DNA of 64,000 nt from the NCBI GenBank assembly GCA_016788045.1, contig JAEUTG010000028.1, positions 1 through 64,000 on the forward strand, written 5' to 3'. Positions 25,063 to 32,147 of this stretch are shown here, piece by piece; the stretch's first letter is position 1, and each line of letters begins with the position of its first letter. The notes beneath the pieces were generated by a model, which saw only the letters and a list, made by a program, of their open reading frames with translations, was not told the DNA's origin and ran no database searches. This stretch comes from Bacteroidales bacterium. GTDB taxonomy: Bacteria; Bacteroidota; Bacteroidia; Bacteroidales; Lentimicrobiaceae. A program made the position numbers and the translations under genes.

Positions 25063-25320
25063 TCAGGCATGAACGCCGCTGATAGCGGTTTTAAGAATAT
25101 TGATCACGTTGACCGGATGTACATCCTGATACACATGATCGTTGATGATCAGCACAGGACCTTTGCTGCACAAACCTGAGCAGAGCTGGCCTTTGAAATT
25201 GACTTCGGCTTCAAGTCTGCGATCATTCAGCCATGCTTTGATAAGTTCAACACTCACCCTGTTTCCCCTTGAATAGCATGAACTTCCCATGCAGATGGTA
25301 ATTTGGATTTTCGGTTTCAT
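25063..25320 (-). CDS. Thioredoxin-like [2Fe-2S] ferredoxin (NuoE-like)
   Basis: An 85-residue cytoplasmic electron carrier. The four cluster ligands are Cys10 and Cys15 (C-x4-C in ICMGSSC) and Cys47 and Cys51 (C-x3-C in LCSGLC), the spacing of thioredoxin-like [2Fe-2S] ferredoxins and of the C-terminal half of NuoE/HydC. It lacks the N-terminal helical half of NuoE. Its ATG overlaps the stop of the Rex-like gene by 4 bp, implying coupled translation, and the sensory hydrogenase gene follows after 14 bp. It probably carries electrons between the hydrogenase and a redox partner such as the flavin-reductase-like protein of the same operon. Confidence 0.88.
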   Translation of the reverse strand: MKPKIQITICMGSSCYSRGNRVSVELIKAWLNDRRLEAEVNFKGQLCSGLCSKGPVLIINDHVYQDVHPVNVINILKTAISGVHA

Positions 25321-26102
25321 ATCCGGATGTTATTATCAGGAAATTGGCAATGCGGTTGATTTCTTAACCGGTAAACAATACGTTCATAGGCAGCAGCAAT
25401 ATCCTGCCCAGGGTTGGTTTGTTCCACAAAAATCCCGGGGTCCGGATCAATAACACAGGAGGTAAAATTCCAGATGGCTTTCATGCCAGCACCGGCCAGC
25501 AGATCGGCTACATGGGAAGCCTCGCCGGCCGGAGTGGCAATGATTCCCAAACTGACACGCAACCGGGCTGCCAGAGGGATTATCTTGTCGGGCGACATCA
25601 CCCTGATGGAACCAATCTGGCTGCCGAATTTGCGGTAGTCCGTATCAAAAGCTGCCACTATCTTGAGGCTGGTTTGTCCGAGATTCTCCTTCAGCAACAA
25701 TGAAGTGCCCAGTTTCCCGGCTCCGACAAGGAATGATTCCGTTTCGTTGTAATACCCCAGAATCTGCTCCAGGGCTGCCATTAGCGGAGAGATATGAACA
25801 GCCTTCTGTCTGGCAAGCAGCAGCCCCTGACCCATCAGATCCTCTTCAACCTGATTACACGGCATTCCGGTTTCAGCGGCTATTGATTCAACAGAAAGGT
25901 CAGTCCGGCCTCTCAACCGCATCAACCTCAGATAGGACAAATACAACCCATACCTCCTGATCTCTGTAATTTCAAGATTACCGGTTGCAGGATTAAACCC
26001 GCCGGTGGATTCGCAGGTTTCACAGCCAGAAAATGATGCAGTTGAAACAAAATCCATCCGATGAAGCGATAAATACCGTGAATTTGAACTTTTAGATTCC
26101 AA
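25317..26102 (-). CDS. Rex-like redox-sensing protein with altered DNA-binding domain
   Basis: A 261-residue relative of Rex, the NADH/NAD+-sensing repressor. Residues about 48-115 correspond to the winged helix (RRYGLYLSYLRLMRLRG, then SVESIAAETGMPCNQVEEDL), and residues 122 onward to the Rossmann domain, with FLVGAGKLGTSLL as the nucleotide loop and IVAAFDTDYRKFGSQIG after it. A domain-swap-like C-terminus follows. Two oddities: an extra N-terminal stretch of about 45 residues with CETC (Cys27, Cys30), and a recognition helix reading VEEDL where Rex has V-R-K-D-L, with the usual glycine-rich wing (YGxxGxGY) missing. DNA contacts may therefore differ or be lost. It sits in a cassette with a sensory hydrogenase. 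Twin Rex-sized operators upstream of the nearby alcohol dehydrogenase make a regulatory role attractive. An alternative start is Met16. Confidence 0.8.
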   Translation of the reverse strand: MESKSSNSRYLSLHRMDFVSTASFSGCETCESTGGFNPATGNLEITEIRRYGLYLSYLRLMRLRGRTDLSVESIAAETGMPCNQVEEDLMGQGLLLARQKAVHISPLMAALEQILGYYNETESFLVGAGKLGTSLLLKENLGQTSLKIVAAFDTDYRKFGSQIGSIRVMSPDKIIPLAARLRVSLGIIATPAGEASHVADLLAGAGMKAIWNFTSCVIDPDPGIFVEQTNPGQDIAAAYERIVYRLRNQPHCQFPDNNIRI

Positions 26103-26114
26103 AACCTTTGATTT

Positions 26115-27002
26115 TTATGCCTGTTTCGACATGGGCTTTTCCGGGCTTTTGCCAGAAATTTTTCTGGCTTTGATGGCACCTGAAGAGTCTTTCACAGATG
26201 CCATGCTGATACTTGACCGGCTGATGGCATGCCTGAAATCGACCTGAAGTGCATCGAATTCAGGACCCTGGGTTGCAACATCCAGCGACTCGTTGCCTAC
26301 ATCCAGCCTGAACCCGTTGAGGCCCGCAGCAGATAGTAACTCAACGAATCCGGCAGTCGCCGGAATTCCATGATTCAGAGCAAAGTCTGCCACCTGCTTC
26401 ATCATTTTCAGTGGACCAAACGTGGTAATCAGGCTATATGCCTTCACCTGGTCGCGGGGAAGTAATTCGAGTAACTGAGTAACCGATCCTTGGAATCCGA
26501 CACTACCATCGTCGGTGGCCAGATAAACTCTCCGGCAAATTTTTTCAAACTGGTCCCTGAAAAGCAGCGAGGCTTTTGTGGTGGCAGTCAGTAAAACATC
26601 GGTTTTAACCCCGATATTATACAGCCATTCTATCTGCATCAGGGCTGAAGCAACTCCCAAACCTCCTGCTACAAACAGGAGTTCCGAGTTTATCAGCTCC
26701 CGGTCATTGCAATCGGTCAGCAACGATGGCCTGCCGTGAGGGCCAGTCATTCCGTCGAAAATAAAAATCTCAGGGTTGTTTACCATTAATGCTGTGGCCT
26801 CATCAACAACCTTCACCAGCAAACCTAGGGCTCCGGTGGCAGGATTTACCCTTATAACAGGAAGGGATACAGACCGGCTACGGGCAGTTGGTTTAACATT
26901 CACATATTGGCCCGGCAACAGATCCAGTGCAATACGGGGTGCGAATACTTCGATGAGGGCAATATCGTTGGCGGGTTTTTTTCGGCTGATGACGGTGAAC
27001 AT
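26115..27002 (-). CDS. Flavin reductase-like protein (PyrK/SudB/NfnA type) lacking Fe-S cysteines
   Basis: A 295-residue protein of the ferredoxin-NADP reductase fold, in the subgroup of PyrK, sulfide dehydrogenase beta and NfnA. It shows LLPGQYVNVKP, a TGPHGRP motif, the NAD-binding LFVAGGLGVASALMQIEWL and the late YLATDDGSVGFQGSVTQLL and ITTFGPLKMMKQVAD blocks typical of that group. The C-terminal part normally carries four Cys for a [2Fe-2S] cluster (in GMCGxCR and FxCVDGPEF). Here the matching region reads SAAGLNGFR and LDVATQGPEFDALQVDF with no Cys. The FAD-binding Arg-Ser pattern is also shifted. It may bind NAD(P)H and flavin but not the cluster, hinting at sensing rather than electron transfer. 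A 25-residue Ser/Lys-rich tail is extra. It is the first gene of the redox cassette, just after the alcohol dehydrogenase terminator. Confidence 0.8.
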   Translation of the reverse strand: MFTVISRKKPANDIALIEVFAPRIALDLLPGQYVNVKPTARSRSVSLPVIRVNPATGALGLLVKVVDEATALMVNNPEIFIFDGMTGPHGRPSLLTDCNDRELINSELLFVAGGLGVASALMQIEWLYNIGVKTDVLLTATTKASLLFRDQFEKICRRVYLATDDGSVGFQGSVTQLLELLPRDQVKAYSLITTFGPLKMMKQVADFALNHGIPATAGFVELLSAAGLNGFRLDVGNESLDVATQGPEFDALQVDFRHAISRSSISMASVKDSSGAIKARKISGKSPEKPMSKQA

Positions 27003-27021
27003 AGTTTCCTCAATTTTTCAG

Positions 27022-27055
27022 AAAAAAACCGGCAGGAGACAGGGGCTCCTGCCGG
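27022..27055 (-). terminator. Rho-independent terminator of the alcohol dehydrogenase gene
   Basis: Perfect 10-bp stem CCGGCAGGAG (27029-27038) / CTCCTGCCGG (27046-27055) with a 7-nt loop, followed on the minus strand by seven T. It isolates adh from the redox cassette starting at 27002. Confidence 0.88.
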
Positions 27056-27094
27056 TAGTAAACACACACAAGAGAAATTATTGCAGTACTTTTA

Positions 27095-28261
27095 TCATAG
27101 GGTTACTTTATTGCCATAAAAAGCAGCAGTATATAGGGTCTTGAATTCATTCACGCCTGTTTCGCGGGGATTGCATCCGGTGCAGGCATCCGATACGGCA
27201 TTGGCCGAAATCCGGTCAACATTACCCAAAAACATTTCTTCTGCAATCCCATATTCTCGCAAGCTCTGCGGAATATTCAGCTGATCATTCAAACCGGTGC
27301 AGAAATCGCGGAAGGCATCTGCTAGTTCGTTCGTTGTGGTTCCATGGAGATCAATAGAACGGGCAATCTCAGCGTAGCGGTCAGCGCAAACCCTGCGATT
27401 GAAGTCTATTACGACCGGAAGGTAAATCGCGTTCAGACATCCGTGAGGGACATGAAATACTGCCCCTGACTTATGAGCCATGCTGTGAACAATACCAAGT
27501 AACGCATTTGAGAATGCCATTCCGGCAAGACACTGCGCGATGTGCATATTATCGCGGGCAGTTTTATCTCCGTTGTATGAGCGGACAAGGTTTTCCTTTA
27601 TCATCTGTATGGCTTTGATTGCCAGTGGATCTGAAAAATCTGAACGATTCACAGCCACATATGCCTCGGTGGCATGAGCGAGTGCATCCATGCCGGTAAA
27701 GGCTACCAATTCCGGAGGCATTGTATATGCAAGTTCAGGGTCAACAATTGCAATATCCGGAGTAATCTCAAAGTCGGCAAGCGGATACTTGATCTGGGTG
27801 CTGTAATCAGTTATAACTGAAAAAGCCGTTACTTCCGTAGCTGTTCCGCTTGTTGACGGAATGGCAACAAACCTTGCCTTATTGCGAAGAGCCGGTATAT
27901 TAAATGGTTTGGCAATTTCTTCAAAGGTTGCTTCCGGATGTTCATAAAATATCCACATTGCTTTTGCGGCATCAATCGGAGACCCCCCCCCGATGGAAAC
28001 AATCCAGTCAGGCTGAAACCTGTGCATGGCTTCTGCGCCCCTCATTACGGTTTCAACCGATGGGTCGGGTTCAACACCATCAAATACCTGGGTTTCCATA
28101 CCCGCCTCATGAAGGTAGTTCTTAACCCTGTCTAAAAATCCGAATTTTTTCATCGATCCGCCACCAATGACGATGATGGCCTTTTTACCTTTAAGATTTC
28201 TGAGTTCGGCGAGAGCATCTTTTCCAAAATACAGATCGCGGGGAAGCGTGAAACGTGCCAT
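27095..28261 (-). CDS. Iron-containing alcohol dehydrogenase (butanol/ethanol type)
   Basis: A 388-residue group III Fe-dependent alcohol dehydrogenase, cytoplasmic, interconverting aldehydes and alcohols with NAD(P)H. Hallmarks: IVSIGGGSPIDAAKAMW (the nucleotide-binding GGGS motif), PSTSGTATEVTAFSVI, the metal-ligand Asp in VDPELAYTMP, His in GMDALAHATEAY, and the two further His in GIVHSMAHKSGAVFHVPHG. Length is normal. In a fermenter it would dispose of NADH as ethanol or a longer alcohol. It is monocistronic, with its own terminator at 27022-27055. Upstream lie twin palindromes at 28349-28386 and a near-match sigma-54 element at 28298-28313, with no good housekeeping -7 box, so expression looks controlled by redox and by an activator. 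Confidence 0.92.
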   Translation of the reverse strand: MARFTLPRDLYFGKDALAELRNLKGKKAIIVIGGGSMKKFGFLDRVKNYLHEAGMETQVFDGVEPDPSVETVMRGAEAMHRFQPDWIVSIGGGSPIDAAKAMWIFYEHPEATFEEIAKPFNIPALRNKARFVAIPSTSGTATEVTAFSVITDYSTQIKYPLADFEITPDIAIVDPELAYTMPPELVAFTGMDALAHATEAYVAVNRSDFSDPLAIKAIQMIKENLVRSYNGDKTARDNMHIAQCLAGMAFSNALLGIVHSMAHKSGAVFHVPHGCLNAIYLPVVIDFNRRVCADRYAEIARSIDLHGTTTNELADAFRDFCTGLNDQLNIPQSLREYGIAEEMFLGNVDRISANAVSDACTGCNPRETGVNEFKTLYTAAFYGNKVTL

Positions 28262-28297
28262 AGTTTGCTTAAGATTAGGTTAATGTTGCACCCGGAT

Positions 28298-28313
28298 GTC
28301 AATCATCATGCCA
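28298..28313 (-). promoter_or_regulatory. Candidate sigma-54 promoter of the alcohol dehydrogenase gene
   Basis: The minus strand reads TGGCATGATGATTGAC, close to TGGCACR-N4-TTGCW with correct spacing, ending 36 bp before the ATG. The C of the -12 GC is A here, a serious mismatch, so this is tentative. An AcoR-like sigma-54 activator is encoded at 16363-18270. Confidence 0.3.
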
Positions 28314-28348
28314 TAAGTTATATATATTTGATTATCATGTTTTTATAA

Positions 28349-28386
28349 ATGTTATCGAAATAACAATATTGTTATCCGAATAACAA
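28349..28386. promoter_or_regulatory. Twin Rex/CRP-size operators upstream of alcohol dehydrogenase
   Basis: Two palindromes of 18 bp: ATGTTAT-CGAA-ATAACAA (28349-28366, one mismatch) and TTGTTAT-CCGA-ATAACAA (28369-28386, perfect 7-bp arms). Their centres are 20 bp apart, about two helical turns, so two dimers would sit on one face. Arm length and 4-bp spacer fit Rex sites (TTGTGAA-N4-TTCACAA or TTGTTAA-N4-TTAACAA); a CRP/FNR-family site is the alternative. Confidence 0.6.
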
Positions 28387-28418
28387 TTGTCGTCTTTTTG
28401 AGCACAATCGCTGCCAAT

Positions 28419-28448
28419 ATTCAGGACACTGTCTCCATTCAGGACACT
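28419..28448. repeat. Direct repeat ATTCAGGACACT
   Basis: ATTCAGGACACT occurs at 28419-28430 and again at 28437-28448, 18 bp apart, in the long intergenic region between the alcohol dehydrogenase and C10 peptidase genes. It may be a tandem regulator site. The rest of 28450-28800 is AT-rich and holds nothing else I recognise. Confidence 0.5.
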
Positions 28449-28803
28449 TAGTAAGAAATTGATGCCGTTTTGGTGACACCAATAGCCGTTAATTATTGCG
28501 ATCCCAGCCTGTCTGCATAAGCATTCATGCAGCAGATAAATTAAGTATAAGTGATATATAAATACAAAATATATAAACTAATTCATACAAATAAAATTGT
28601 TTATAATTACCTTCGGACAATTGAATAGTAACAGCCAAAAGAAAGATATGGATAAATCAGGTTTCAGGAAACGATTCAGATTAACGAACATAGTTGTGAC
28701 CGGGTAAATTTTCTTCAGTATATCAAATACATGACAAGCCAACAGGACATAAATAAATTCTCCTTAACCATGCCGGCTATGCTGTTTATTTCAGCGGATT
28801 TGC

Positions 28804-28811
28804 TACTTTTG
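28804..28811 (+). promoter_or_regulatory. -7 promoter box of the C10 peptidase gene
   Basis: TACTTTTG fits TAnnTTTG and lies 48 bp before the ATG at 28860. No clear -33 TTG is present at usual spacing. Confidence 0.45.
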
Positions 28812-28859
28812 AAGATCTCATTATTCTGAATCAGTCATTGATCCGATAAAACAGGTAAA

Positions 28860-30968
28860 ATGAAAAAAAAAATAACAGTCCTGCTTTTTATCTGCACCTT
28901 TTTAACAGGCTATGCGCAACATGTTGATAAAACCGGGGCGGGAGACCTGGCACTGAACTTTATCCGGGAACGGATGCAGATGCATTCATCGTCAGGCAGA
29001 ACGGACATTATCATATCAGGTGTAGTAGAAATTTTTTCAGGGAACCGGACGGTCATGTACGCAGTAAATATCCGGGACGGAGGATTTGCCCTAGTCTCCT
29101 CCTCTGCTTACACATACCCGGTGCTAGGCTATAGCATGACCGGAAGTTATTCCGGCGAAAACGTTCCGGAAAGCCTGAATGCCTGGCTGCGGTATTACGG
29201 CAGGCAGATTGCATATGCTGATAAAGCCGGAGTAACTGCCCCGGAAATTGAAGCAGCATGGCAGAAACTGAAGCCAGGATCAGGCCCTGAAACTGCACCG
29301 CAGCAGTCAAGGTTGGTAGAGCCCCTCCTTCGCACCACCTGGGATCAGGGCAATTACTACAATGCAATGTGTCCGCCCGACGCCGGCGGCCCAGGCGGAC
29401 ATTGCTGGGCCGGTTGTGTAGCTACTGCCGTCGGACAGCTGATGTTTTACCATCGCTGGCCATTACAGGGCATCGGTGAATACAGTTACACCCATCCCGT
29501 TTATGGCGAACAGTATGCGAATTTCGGTGAAACCACCTATAACTGGAATGGCATGGAAACCGCGCTCTATGGCCCAAACAGTCACATTGCCCTGTTGCTT
29601 TATCAGCTGGGGGTTTCATTTGACATGGACTATGGCCCCAACGGCTCGGGCATGTGGAACCACAGTGCCGCAAACTCAATGCGCAATTATTTTAAATACG
29701 GACCGCAGACGCAATACATTTTCCGTGATACCACCACCATGAACTGGGATAGCATCCTGATAGCCAACCTCGATGCCCGCAAGCCACTTTATTACGCAGG
29801 CTGGGAAGGCGTAGGATCGTCTAACGGGCATGCCTTTGTCTGCGATGGATATGCACCCGACAATTTCTACCATTTCAACTGGGGCTGGAGCAGTTCCTAC
29901 GATGGCTATTTCCTGCTGACCGCTTTAAATCCGGGTGGTAGCAATTTTAACTTTGCCCAGGAGGTCATCAAAGACATCTATCCTGACACCCTCAGCTATA
30001 ACTATCCGCAATTCTGCAACGGGCCCGACACACTTCCCTTTATTGCCGGCAGTTTCAGCGATGGAAGCAATATGGTGGATTACCAGAATAATGCCGATTG
30101 TTTCTGGTTGATACAACCCGATGAACCCGATTTTGACTCCATCACTTCGGTTAATCTTGACTTCCCGTTGCTCGACCTGAATACCGGCGACAGAATCCGC
30201 ATATACCAGGGCACAGATACCACTGGAGTCCTTCTTGCAGAGATAACCGGAAATGAAACACCTCCTACCCTTGTTGTACCTCATCATGCCGCACTGGTAA
30301 GGTTTACTTCCGATGCCGGGCTGAATGCGGGTGGTTTTCTGGCCTCTTTCAAAAGCATTCTGCCATTATACTGCACAGGAACCACGACATTCAACGAAGC
30401 TTCAGGCATTTTTGAAGACGGCAGCGGCGATAAGCTCTACAACAACAGCGCAATCTGCAAATGGAAGATTATTCCTGAAGAACTGGTACCGCTTAACCTG
30501 ATTGTTGAATCGTTCAGCACTGAGCCTGAAAATGACGAGCTACGCATTTATGATCTGGGAACCCAGCAACTCGTCGCCAGCCTTTCGGGCGACACCCTGC
30601 CGCCACCCATTCTGGTCCCGGGGGGCAAAGCTTACCTGATGTTTATCACAAACAGAGAAATTACCGGTGAAGGCTGGACCATACGATGGGAACCGGCCGA
30701 CCCTACAGGGCTGGCTGATTTACAAGACAACATACGGAAGATATACCCTATACCCGCCCTTGAAACCTTGTTTGTTGAGTGCCGGGAACCCCTGAAGGAT
30801 GGAACAATGCTTTATACCGTTGATGGGAATGGAAGAATTTCCAGGCCTCCATTTACCGTTTCAGGCAAAACAATCAGGATTGATACCCGCAATCTGCACA
30901 CCGGATTGTACCTGCTGAGAATCTCCGATGGAGAAATGCAGATGAACGGCAAATTCTTGATAAAGTGA
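28860..30968 (+). CDS. Secreted C10-family cysteine peptidase (streptopain-like), T9SS cargo
   Basis: A 702-residue secreted protease. Signal peptide MKKKITVLLFICTFLTGYAQ; residues about 22-140 are a Spi-like propeptide (DGGFALVSSSAYTYPVLGYS is typical of SpeB/PrtT propeptides). The catalytic domain (about 150-380) has the C10 motif HCWAGCVATAVGQLMFYH, with the nucleophile Cys186, and NGHAFVCDGY with the catalytic His324, then FHFNWGWSSSYDGYFLL. After it lie two CUB-like beta domains (about 400-620; QNNADCFWLIQPDEPD and NNSAICKWKIIPEEL), which may bind substrate. The last 70 residues are a T9SS sorting domain (IYPIPALETLFVE ... GLYLLRISDGEMQMNGKFLIK). It is expected to be exported, self-processed and surface-attached or released. 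Single gene, convergent with an IS-derived gene. Confidence 0.9.
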   Translation: MKKKITVLLFICTFLTGYAQHVDKTGAGDLALNFIRERMQMHSSSGRTDIIISGVVEIFSGNRTVMYAVNIRDGGFALVSSSAYTYPVLGYSMTGSYSGENVPESLNAWLRYYGRQIAYADKAGVTAPEIEAAWQKLKPGSGPETAPQQSRLVEPLLRTTWDQGNYYNAMCPPDAGGPGGHCWAGCVATAVGQLMFYHRWPLQGIGEYSYTHPVYGEQYANFGETTYNWNGMETALYGPNSHIALLLYQLGVSFDMDYGPNGSGMWNHSAANSMRNYFKYGPQTQYIFRDTTTMNWDSILIANLDARKPLYYAGWEGVGSSNGHAFVCDGYAPDNFYHFNWGWSSSYDGYFLLTALNPGGSNFNFAQEVIKDIYPDTLSYNYPQFCNGPDTLPFIAGSFSDGSNMVDYQNNADCFWLIQPDEPDFDSITSVNLDFPLLDLNTGDRIRIYQGTDTTGVLLAEITGNETPPTLVVPHHAALVRFTSDAGLNAGGFLASFKSILPLYCTGTTTFNEASGIFEDGSGDKLYNNSAICKWKIIPEELVPLNLIVESFSTEPENDELRIYDLGTQQLVASLSGDTLPPPILVPGGKAYLMFITNREITGEGWTIRWEPADPTGLADLQDNIRKIYPIPALETLFVECREPLKDGTMLYTVDGNGRISRPPFTVSGKTIRIDTRNLHTGLYLLRISDGEMQMNGKFLIK

Positions 30969-30999
30969 ATTGGCTGAACTGCCATTCCGGTTAGAGGGA

Positions 31000-31428
31000 T
31001 CAGGAATGCGACTTATTCATTGAAAAATCATACAATTCAAGTCCGGTGCCCTCTTCCAGGCATTCCATGATGCGCTTTTTAAACTTCCAGCAGGTCATTT
31101 GCCGGGTTTCAAGCCTTCGCGACAATTCGTAGCTGGATATTCCGGGCGAACTGCAGACCATCCACACAATTTCGAATGCATCCGTGATCGGAATCCGGCA
31201 ACGGTGAAAAATGGTATGTGCCGTGGCTGACTCATCAGTCTTGCAACGGGTGCAACGACGCGAATGGGGCGTTTTTCCTGAACAGTAATTGGTATTGCCA
31301 CATTTACGGCAAATGTAGCCATCCCGCCATTTCTCATCAGCAATTACCGAAAGACAAGAATCAGCATCAGAAAAACGATCGGAGAAAGCCGAAGAATCAA
31401 GCGATTTGAAAAAATGCGATAAGCTCAT
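31000..31428 (-). CDS. Orphan IS1595-type zinc-ribbon protein
   Basis: A 142-residue protein equal to the N-terminal module of IS1595-family transposases. It has a four-Cys zinc ribbon (ICRKCGNTNYCSG, then RRCTRCKTDESATAHTIFHRCRIP) followed by the helix-turn-helix-like segment SYELSRRLETRQMTCWKFKKRIMECL. The DDE catalytic domain that should follow is absent. The frame stops about 20 residues after the helix, and the DNA beyond codes for nothing similar. So it is either a truncated transposase remnant or a free-standing DNA-binding protein that has been kept. The intact frame of this stand-alone module argues for the second. No inverted repeats flank it. It is convergent with the C10 peptidase gene. 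Confidence 0.75.
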   Translation of the reverse strand: MSLSHFFKSLDSSAFSDRFSDADSCLSVIADEKWRDGYICRKCGNTNYCSGKTPHSRRCTRCKTDESATAHTIFHRCRIPITDAFEIVWMVCSSPGISSYELSRRLETRQMTCWKFKKRIMECLEEGTGLELYDFSMNKSHS

Positions 31429-31542
31429 ATTAATCTACTGTTTTTCAATAGGTTGAATAACAGAACGAAAGTAATTGAAAATATTTCCGGCACAAAATTA
31501 AAAAAATTAGTGATACTTATGCGATTTAAAATAAAATAACTT

Positions 31543-31550
31543 TATCTTTG
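31543..31550 (+). promoter_or_regulatory. -7 promoter box of the thioredoxin-like lipoprotein gene
   Basis: TATCTTTG, an exact TAnnTTTG match followed by GC, lies 37 bp before the ATG at 31588. Confidence 0.6.
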
Positions 31551-31587
31551 CAGCGAAATTAATCTTGAACCCTAACCACAAATTTAT

Positions 31588-32115
31588 ATGAGCACTAAAA
31601 TTTTCACCATCCTGCTGATTGCGAGCATTGGACTTATCGGTTGCGGATCGTCAAACGGCAGCAACGACAAATCGAAAGATGCCGGGAATTCAGCAGCCTC
31701 TGCAACTACCGGCGGTAATGAAGAAGAAGGGAAAGTTATTCAGATGAACAAAGCCATGTTCATTGAAAAAGTCTTCAACTATGAACAAAATCCGAATGAA
31801 TGGAAATTCCGCGGAGACAAACCGTGTATTATTGATTTTTACGCCGACTGGTGTGGCCCCTGCAAGAAAGTAGCTCCGGTAATGGCTGAACTTGCAGCGC
31901 AATACAAGGATCAGATCGTCATTTACAAGGTAAATACAGATCAGGAGCGGGAACTCGCCCAGATATTCAACATCCGCAGCATCCCTTCCATTCTCTATTG
32001 TCCGGCACAGGGACAGCCACAGATGACCATGGGTGCTTTGCCAAAGGCTGAGTTTGAGAAGATGATCAAAGAAATCCTGCTCGCCCCGGCAGCGGCTCCC
32101 GCAACACAGAACTAA
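31588..32115 (+). CDS. Thioredoxin-fold lipoprotein
   Basis: A 175-residue exported thioredoxin. The signal sequence ends in the lipobox LIGC (Cys19), followed by a Ser/Asn/Gly-rich tether to about residue 50. The thioredoxin fold follows, with DFYADWCGPCKKVAPVM carrying the WCGPC active site and SIPSILYCPAQGQPQMTMG with the cis-Pro. It should face the periplasm, attached to a membrane, and reduce or oxidise disulfides there. It is a close paralogue of the next gene (cytosolic thioredoxin), with the same F-Y-A-D-W-C-G-P-C-K and SIPS motifs; the two arose by duplication, one gaining the lipoprotein signal. The gap between them is 32 bp, so they are co-transcribed. Confidence 0.9.
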   Translation: MSTKIFTILLIASIGLIGCGSSNGSNDKSKDAGNSAASATTGGNEEEGKVIQMNKAMFIEKVFNYEQNPNEWKFRGDKPCIIDFYADWCGPCKKVAPVMAELAAQYKDQIVIYKVNTDQERELAQIFNIRSIPSILYCPAQGQPQMTMGALPKAEFEKMIKEILLAPAAAPATQN

Positions 32116-32147
32116 CATAAAGATTTACATTTTTAACAAACCGCATA

